64,000 bases of DNA, taken from assembly GCA_021521415.1 (NCBI GenBank), contig JAIQDT010001112.1, positions 62,001 through 126,000 on the forward strand, in the 5' to 3' direction. Each line of letters starts with the position of its first letter. Positions within the stretch are counted from its first letter, which is position 1. A program made the position numbers and the translations under genes. The notes under the pieces are model-generated. The model did not search any database. It was not told where the DNA came from and saw only the letters and a program-made list of their open reading frames with translations. The DNA is from Bidens hawaiensis. Its lineage: Eukaryota > Streptophyta > Magnoliopsida > Asterales > Asteraceae. Below, one piece after another: positions 57,273 through 64,000 of the stretch.

Positions 57273-60200
57273 TGTAACACCCCGTAACCGCAGCGGAAAC
57301 GTACACGGGATGCAACAGACACGTCTGATATCAACAACCTTGCTTATAAAGAAAACACCACTACATTAATTTAAACATATTACATTGTTCTGAATTTCGT
57401 TACCATCTAGGCGTTATCACATAAGTTTTACCGATAGTACATTAACATATTTAATGCAAAATATAGATCCTTAATCTTTCACAAAATAGCACACATCATC
57501 AAGCACGTATTACTCATTCCAATTTGGGTGTACCTAGAAAGCATGTAAAGAAAACGGGTCAACTACGAATAGTTGGTGAGTTTCTCTGATTTAAATAAAC
57601 ATTGACAATTTATTACAATAAATCATATATTAGCGATGTAATTATGCTGAGCCCACAAGTGAAACCTCTGACTATCACACACAATCCCCGTGGCATATCC
57701 CCCACCCACGGACCCGTGACATATCCCCCGTCCACGGAACTGCCCCAAACCGCCATGTCTAACATTACATAGCAAAATATATATAACACCCAAAATAGAC
57801 ATGTGCAACTGGCTGGGAAACATCAGCAAATCCATGCCGGACCAGTTGGGTTTGTCAGACCAATAGTACTATTCACACTCTACCGGCTTTTAGCTAATCA
57901 CTCGTGTTGCGGGGCCTTACAATGTTAGCAACTCAGACAATTACCATCTTAGTACATTTCCGTACGATTCTCGTACAATAAAACATATATAAATATATTC
58001 ATTTCCATGCGATCAGCATGTACTTAAACATTTTGATATAAACATGCTTTCCGCCCCGGGAAAATATTTAAAACAGTTCAGTAAAAGGGGCTCGTGAAAC
58101 TCACCTTTTGTGAGCAAGGATGTAATACTGTTCACGGCTACCGGTCCGGATCTATAATACGATCCCTAAATCGTTACTACACATTTTCTATTAATATAAC
58201 TTAAATTCGTGTTAACCGGTACGTCCGGGGACACTGTTAACCCAGTACCGTACACGATCCAGGGACAATGTTAACTCCGATACACTTCTCAGGACTTAGA
58301 TTGTGATATCACTTAGAATTCTTTAGTCAAAACTACCATTAGTTTGTTTTCTCGTTTTGCGTGCCTAGCACGGTTATTCGTCTTTATGTTTTCAAAAAAT
58401 GAGTTTGGCCACATACGACCTGAAAATAGTTGTTATTGATATTTTAATTAAAGTGGTGAAATTAGAGCTCGGTTTAGACACCCCGTTTGGCCGCGGGGCC
58501 CGTTTCCGTCTTTAATATACCGGAAACGACTAAATTGGGTAAAATTACTCAAATCATCCGAATTATTTTCGGATGATTTATTTTTACTTGATTAACTTAG
58601 TTTCATGAAAATAGTCCATTTTTAAGGTTTTTATACACCAGTCAGCTCGCTTAGGCGAACTTTGCCGGTTTACGCGTTTTAAGCTTTAAAAGTTTGTTTT
58701 TTTAAGTTCCATTTAGCACAAATAAATATCCGTTTAGTCTCGGATCTTGAAATTTTGCACAATTCAGTTTTTGACAGTAAGGAATTTAATAAAAATGTTT
58801 CCAGATTTAATTTCTATATTTAACATTTATTTATCTATTTTTAAACGTCATTTAAACACCAAATATGTCGAAAATACCAAATGACCTTAGAAAAATCCCA
58901 AATTTTTCTGGGATGACCCCTGCCATCCACATAGTCCCCTGTAATTTTTCCAGAACCAAAATCTCATTTTTCATGCCATTTTCACCAAAACCGAGCTAGA
59001 AAACCCTATAACTCGTTTTACCGAAAAGCCTACTTAGACTTCTCCAATGGACCTGAAATTTTGTGTGTAACTTTTATATGTTATTAAAAGCTTATCTAAA
59101 TATTTCCAGAATTGTTCATGATGTTTAGCTATTTTTCACCATTTTTAACCAAAACCGAGCATTAAATTCACCAAATATTCATCCTTTATCAGAAAATTAC
59201 CAAAATTTCACAGATCTCATATTTTCATGTGTAGATCATCTCTGTGAAATTTCATGACTCAACTCTAAGCCTACCACAATCTGTCCAAATCTTACAAATC
59301 ATACGAAAAACCGAACTACCTTGTGTTTCTAGCTTTAGATCGCAAAGATCTTGCTTTCTAGCCTTTGCTAGCAACTAGATACAACACCTACAAGCACAAA
59401 AACACCACACCAAGCAAGTTATACCCACAATCAAGCCATTTCTTTCATGGTTTCGGTTAAGACATCAAAACAAAGATTTTAACCGTAAAAATTCGTTTTT
59501 GACTCTTTTAACTCCTTTCTTGGACCAAGATCCCTTGTATAACTTGTATACATCACTTGATCATGCAAGAATCGGTTTCATCTCGGGTTTTCACCCATTT
59601 TTCACTTGAAACCTCATTTTCTCATGATTTTGGAATTAAAACGCAAGATCAAACCATAATAACATGTTTATACCTTATGGATCTTCTTAAAAATCAAGGG
59701 TTTTTGGTTGAATGTGTGGAGGATGGAGAGGAATGTGGAGTTGGGAGCTTAGAAAAAAGAAAATGAAATGTTTAATGAATGAGACAAGGACCGATCGGTC
59801 CTAGTATTGGTGTGGGGTGGGGCCCACATCTCAAATCTTGGCCACACATTCAGATTGTGTAATCCGGATAATGTTGTGGATAATCTGGTTCAGTTCGTTT
59901 TTCGGTTAAACGTTTAATTCCGCTCAAAACGAGGCCAAAACGGTTGTTTTTCGGCTCAAAAATGGAATTTATATAAAACCGATTTAAAAACTTTAAAAAC
60001 TTAACCCATGACATTTATTGACTTAACATATCATATTGTCGGTAATTGTGCATCTTTTTCGGCTTGATCGATCGTGTCTTGCTTGGTTTGATGTTAAAGG
60101 TTTCGTTTATCGTACCGACGTACTAATAAATCGAAATCCTTTTTCTGTGCTATAATTCACTTATCCCGAAGATTTAATACTTCGTACACATCACTTAACA

Positions 60201-60424
60201 TTATATATTTCGTCTATAATGTAATCCCCGATTCGTTCGGGTTTCAATAATCGTTCATTGATTAATCGTAATTTCAATACGACTAGCTGTATATTCTAGT
60301 ATATTTCGTACTGTGAATCTTATATACTCGTATAAACACATTATAATTCATATATTCAGTATTGAATAACACGTAAATAGTATATTCCGGCTAGGGTATA
60401 CCTGAATTTGCCGGAATCGTTACA
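57273..60424 (-). repeat. 3' LTR of Gypsy-4 (3152 bp)
   Basis: On the plus strand TGTAACACCCCG to GGAATCGTTACA, clearly homologous to the Gypsy-1 LTRs. It lacks the 35-bp minisatellite; at that place (57,650-57,925) it has unrelated sequence that resembles the Gypsy-2 LTR block 34,086-34,290 on the other strand. The single palindromic boxes near 58,230-58,280 remain. Confidence 0.92.
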
Positions 60425-60438
60425 TTCCCCTCCCCCCC
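60425..60438 (-). other. Polypurine tract of Gypsy-4
   Basis: Minus strand GGGGGGGAGGGGAA directly before TGTAACG. Longer than in Gypsy-1. Confidence 0.8.
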
Positions 60439-60464
60439 GTTAAAAAAATTTTGTCCTCGAAATT

Positions 60465-63400
60465 TTACACATCAACTACTTCCTTTTGCGGAAATAGGTG
60501 GGGATATTTCTTCCGAAATTCGTCCTTTCGTTCCCATGTATATTCTGGGCCTCGTTGAGAGTTCCATCTAACTTTGACTAACGAGATCTTATTGTGTCTA
60601 AGTTGTTTGATTTTCCCGTCTACTATTTCTATGGGCTCCTCTACAATGTTGAGTTTATCATTTATTTGGACACCCTCTAAAGGTAACACCGATGTCTCAT
60701 CCGACAGACACCTTTTCAAGTTCAACACGTGAAACACGTTGTGAACTACACTCAGTTCATCAGGCAGTTCTAATCGGTATGCTACAGGACCGATTTTTGC
60801 AGTAATGTCGAATGGTCCAATGTATCTAGGGGCTAACTTCCCCGCCTTTCCAAATCTGACTACTCCTTTCCAAGGTGATACTTTCAAATACACTTTATCA
60901 CCTTTCTCAAATGATAACGGTTTTCTACGGGTGTCGGCATAACTCTTCTGCCGATCCCGTGCGGCCTTCAGATTGTTCTTAATTTCAAGAATTTTGCTCG
61001 TCGTTTCCTGGACCAGATCTGATCTAATAACCTGTGTGTCGCCCACTTCAGTCCAGCAGAGTGGTGATCGGCATTTCCGTCCATACAATGCTTCGTAAGG
61101 TGCTGCCTTTATACTGCTATGGTAACTGTTATTATAGGAAAATTCAACGAGTGGGAGATGTTGATCCCAAATTCCCTTAAAATCCAGTACGCATGCACGA
61201 AGCAAATCCTCCAGTGTTTGGATGGTCCTCTCAGACTGACCGTCGGTCTGAGGGTGGTAAGCTGTGCTTAGATCAATACGCGTTCCCAGCGCTTCTTGGA
61301 CAGCTTGCCAATGTTTGGAGGTGAAATGGCTATCCCGATCGGAGATGATCGAGATGGGTATACCATGACGAGACACAATTTCATTTATATAAATCTGCGC
61401 AAGTCTCTCGGTGTTATAGTTATTTCTAATCGGAATAAAATGTTCCGATTTGGTTACTCGATCCACGACTACCCAAATTGCATCATGTCCTCGGGACGTC
61501 TTGGGGAGATGTGTCACAAAATCCATCGTGATCTGCTCCCACTTCCATTCAGGAATTTCCGCTTGTTGTAACATTCCCGAAGGTTTCTGGTGCTCCGCCT
61601 TAACCCTTGCACACGTCGTACACTTGCCGACGTATGTGGCTATATCCTTTTTCATACCCGGCCACCAGTAGAACTCCTTCACATCCTGGTACATCTTATG
61701 CGATCCCGGATGTATGGAATATTTCGATTTATGCGCTTCGTCCATGATTAATTCACGAAGGTCATGGAGGGTCGGGATCCAAATCCGATTTTTGAAATAG
61801 AGAATTTCGTCCACGCGCTGTTCGAAATTCTTCTCGTTACCGTAAAGTCCCTCTTTTTCCAATTGTTCCTCTTTCAACGCCTCGCGTTGAGCGACTCGAA
61901 TCAAATCTGAAAGGTTCGACTGGACAATCATCCCCAGCGCTCGCACACGCAATGGTTTAACTCGATCTTTCCTACTCAAGGCATCGGCTACAACGTTAGC
62001 CTTGCCGGGGTGATAACGGATGTCACAGTCATAGTCGCTTAACAACTCGACCCATCTTCGTTGCCTCATATTCAGTTCTTTCTGGTCGAATATGTGTTGC
62101 AAACTTTTCTGATCGGTGAAGATGGTGCTCTTTGTACCGTAGAGGTAATGTCTCCAGATTTTAAGTGCGAAGATAACTGCTCCCAGTTCTAAGTCATGAG
62201 TGGTGTAATTTTTCTCGTGTATTTTTAACTATCGAGAAGCATAGGCTATAACCTTATTATTTTGCATCAACACGCATCCTAACCCTCTCCGGGATGCGTC
62301 ACAATACACGACAAAACCATCGTCTCCGTCGGGGAGACTCAAGATTGGCGCTTGGCACAATCTTTGTTTTAGCGTTTGAAACGCCGCTTCCTGCTCTTCA
62401 CCCCATTCATACTTTCGATCCTTTTGGGTTAGAAGGGTTAAAGGTTGGGCAATGCTGGAAAAGTTCTCTATAAATCGACGATAATATCCAGCTAAGCCTA
62501 AGAATTGGCGGATTTCCTTTGGCGATTTAGGCGCTTGCCAATTCTTAATTGCTTCAACCTTACTTGGATCAACGTGTATTCCTTGATGGTTTATAACGTG
62601 ACCAAGGAATTGCACTTCTTGTAACCAGAAGTTACACTTGGAGAATTTTGCATACAACTTCTCCTGATTTAGAAGCTCTAAAATTAATCATAAGTGTTGC
62701 TCGTGCTCTTCTTTACTCTTCGAGTATATCAAAATATCGTCAATAAACACGATGACGAATTTATCGAGGTAGGGTTTACAGACTCGATTCATGAGATCCA
62801 TGAACACTGCTGGCGCATTTGTTAGTCCAAAAGGCATAACTAAGAATTCGTAATGGCCGTAGCGAGTCCGGAATGCGGTTTTTGGGACATCTTCCTCCTG
62901 AATTCTAACCTGATGGTATCCCGATCTAAGATCGATTTTTGAGAAATAGCTCGCACCCTGTAGCTGGTCAAACAGGTCATCAATTCGAGGAAGAGGGTAC
63001 CTATTTTTGATTGTCAACTTGTTCAATTCCCTGTAATCAATGCACATTCTAAGGCTCCCGTCCTTCTTTTTCACGAATAGTACAGGTGCACCCCACGGGG
63101 AATAACTAGGACGTATAAATCCTTTATCCAACAATTCTTGCAACTGATTGGATAATTCTTGCATCTCGGATGGTGCAAGTCGGTAGGGCGCCTTAGCAAC
63201 AGGGCCAGCTTGAGGTAATAAGTCGATTCTGAATTCGACCTATCGGGTTGGCGGTAATCCAGGAAGTTCTTCTGGGAAAACTTGTGGAAACTCGCGTACC
63301 ACCGGGATATCATCCACCCGTTTCTCATCAGAATCGGTGGCCGTCAAGCTTGCTAGATACGCCACGCATCCCTGGCGTATATATTTTAACGCCTTGAGGT

Positions 63401-64000
63401 GGGATATAAACGGTATCATATTGCCCGACTTCTCACCCTGCACTAATACCTCTTCGTCATCCGACACCCGGATCTTGACGATTTTCGTTTCACAGTTTAT
63501 TTCTACCTTGTTACGTGCTAACCAATCCATTCCCACTATCACGTCAAAACTACCCAATTCTACCGGTAACAAGTCAATCGGAAGGGATTGATCGTTCAGA
63601 ATAAAAGGGCAATTCCGAAATATCTGATTAACTATCATGGTTTTACCGTTAGCTACTTCTACAGTATAAGGTTCTATGGTTTCATTAATCGGAAGGTTTG
63701 CTATTGATAGAAACTTGACAGAGACAAAACTTCTATCGGCGCCTGTATCAAATAATACAGAAGCGTAATGATCAGAGACGAGGAATGTACCTGTCACTAC
63801 GCTGGGGTCCTGGCGTGCTTCGTTCGCCCCCAACACAAAAGCTCGGCCTCTCGCCGGATTGGACGACGATGCCTGACCCACTGCTTGTCTCCCATTTCCT
63901 CACTGGTTCAGCCTCGGACAGTTTCTCTTGAAGTGATCTGTGTTGCCACATTCAAAGCAAGCACGGCTAGTGGTCATCATTTGGTTTCCTTATGGGTTTT
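60465..64000 (-). pseudogene. Gypsy-4 gag (partial), protease, RT, RNase H, integrase, chromodomain
   Basis: From the right edge: zinc knuckle ([14 protein letters not shown], near 63,930), protease ([11 protein letters not shown] near 63,740), RT ([10 protein letters not shown] near 62,740), RNase H ([12 protein letters not shown] near 62,310), integrase ([20 protein letters not shown] near 61,660; [20 protein letters not shown] near 61,240), chromodomain-like end ([17 protein letters not shown] near 60,500). Stops: near 63,899, at 63238-63240 (CAG to TAG), near 62,690 and near 62,230 (CAG to TAG). The frame across the Gypsy-1 lesion is intact here, which is how that lesion was located. Confidence 0.9.

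Larger units (their letters stand above)
57273..64000 (-). mobile_element. Gypsy-4: Tekay-like element, same family as Gypsy-1, partial
   Basis: 3' LTR, polypurine tract and pol to part of gag, running off the right edge. Pol is very similar to Gypsy-1 in sequence and length. At least four stops interrupt it, so it is older or non-functional. ORF0 and the 5' LTR would lie right of the window. Confidence 0.92.

Overview
This window reads as plant nuclear DNA made almost entirely of nested LTR retrotransposons. No intact host gene, tRNA, rRNA or CRISPR array is visible. Chromodomain-bearing Ty3/Gypsy elements with 2.4-3.3 kb LTRs (Tekay/Del-like chromoviruses), large Ty1/Copia elements with AGGGGGAG polypurine tracts and an extra ORF 3' of pol (Sirevirus-like), and an initiator-Met-tRNA-type primer site on five elements all point to a eudicot. 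The style of the Copia elements recalls Asteraceae, but that is from memory and not proven.

Layout. 1-1721: right end of a minus-strand element (LTR 816-1721), inserted 17 bp into the 5' LTR of Copia-1. 1722-26680: Copia-1 (+, 400-bp LTRs, gag, pol and a 3' extra ORF), split inside pol by Gypsy-1 (7736-20438, minus strand, 3.3-kb LTRs, TSD CTAAA). 26681-31692: Copia-2 (+, degenerate), whose gag Copia-1 entered. 31693-38629: Gypsy-2 (+, 5' LTR to mid-RT, then cut off). 38630-43477: a charged coiled-coil extra ORF and an 1132-bp LTR, best explained as the 3' end of Copia-2. 43478-45879: AT-rich sequence with possible gene fragments. 45880-47597 and 57152-57272: a Tat-like Gypsy whose gag was entered by Gypsy-3 (47598-57151, +, 2421-bp LTRs, TSD AAAAC, intact 1480-codon gag-pol) and, 121 bp further on, by Gypsy-4 (57273-64000, minus strand, same family as Gypsy-1, runs off the window).

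How the parts work together. Each autonomous element supplies gag, protease, reverse transcriptase, RNase H and integrase. The Gypsy integrases end in a chromodomain-like module, which in this clade directs insertion to heterochromatin; that fits the nesting. Two additions are the most interesting content. (1) Gypsy-1 and Gypsy-2 both carry a small separate ORF (here ORF0) between the 5' LTR and gag, with an acidic N-terminus, a shared Pro/Arg/Ser-rich core and a hydrophobic C-terminal helix, followed by a shared pair of short hairpin motifs before gag. (2) Copia-1 carries a long ORF after pol. Inverted GGCGAAGTT repeats lie in its LTRs, in the pre-gag leader and in the leader of this extra ORF.

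LTR comparison by eye (not computed) gives about 1% divergence for Gypsy-1 and Gypsy-3 and about 3% for Copia-1, which agrees with the nesting order.
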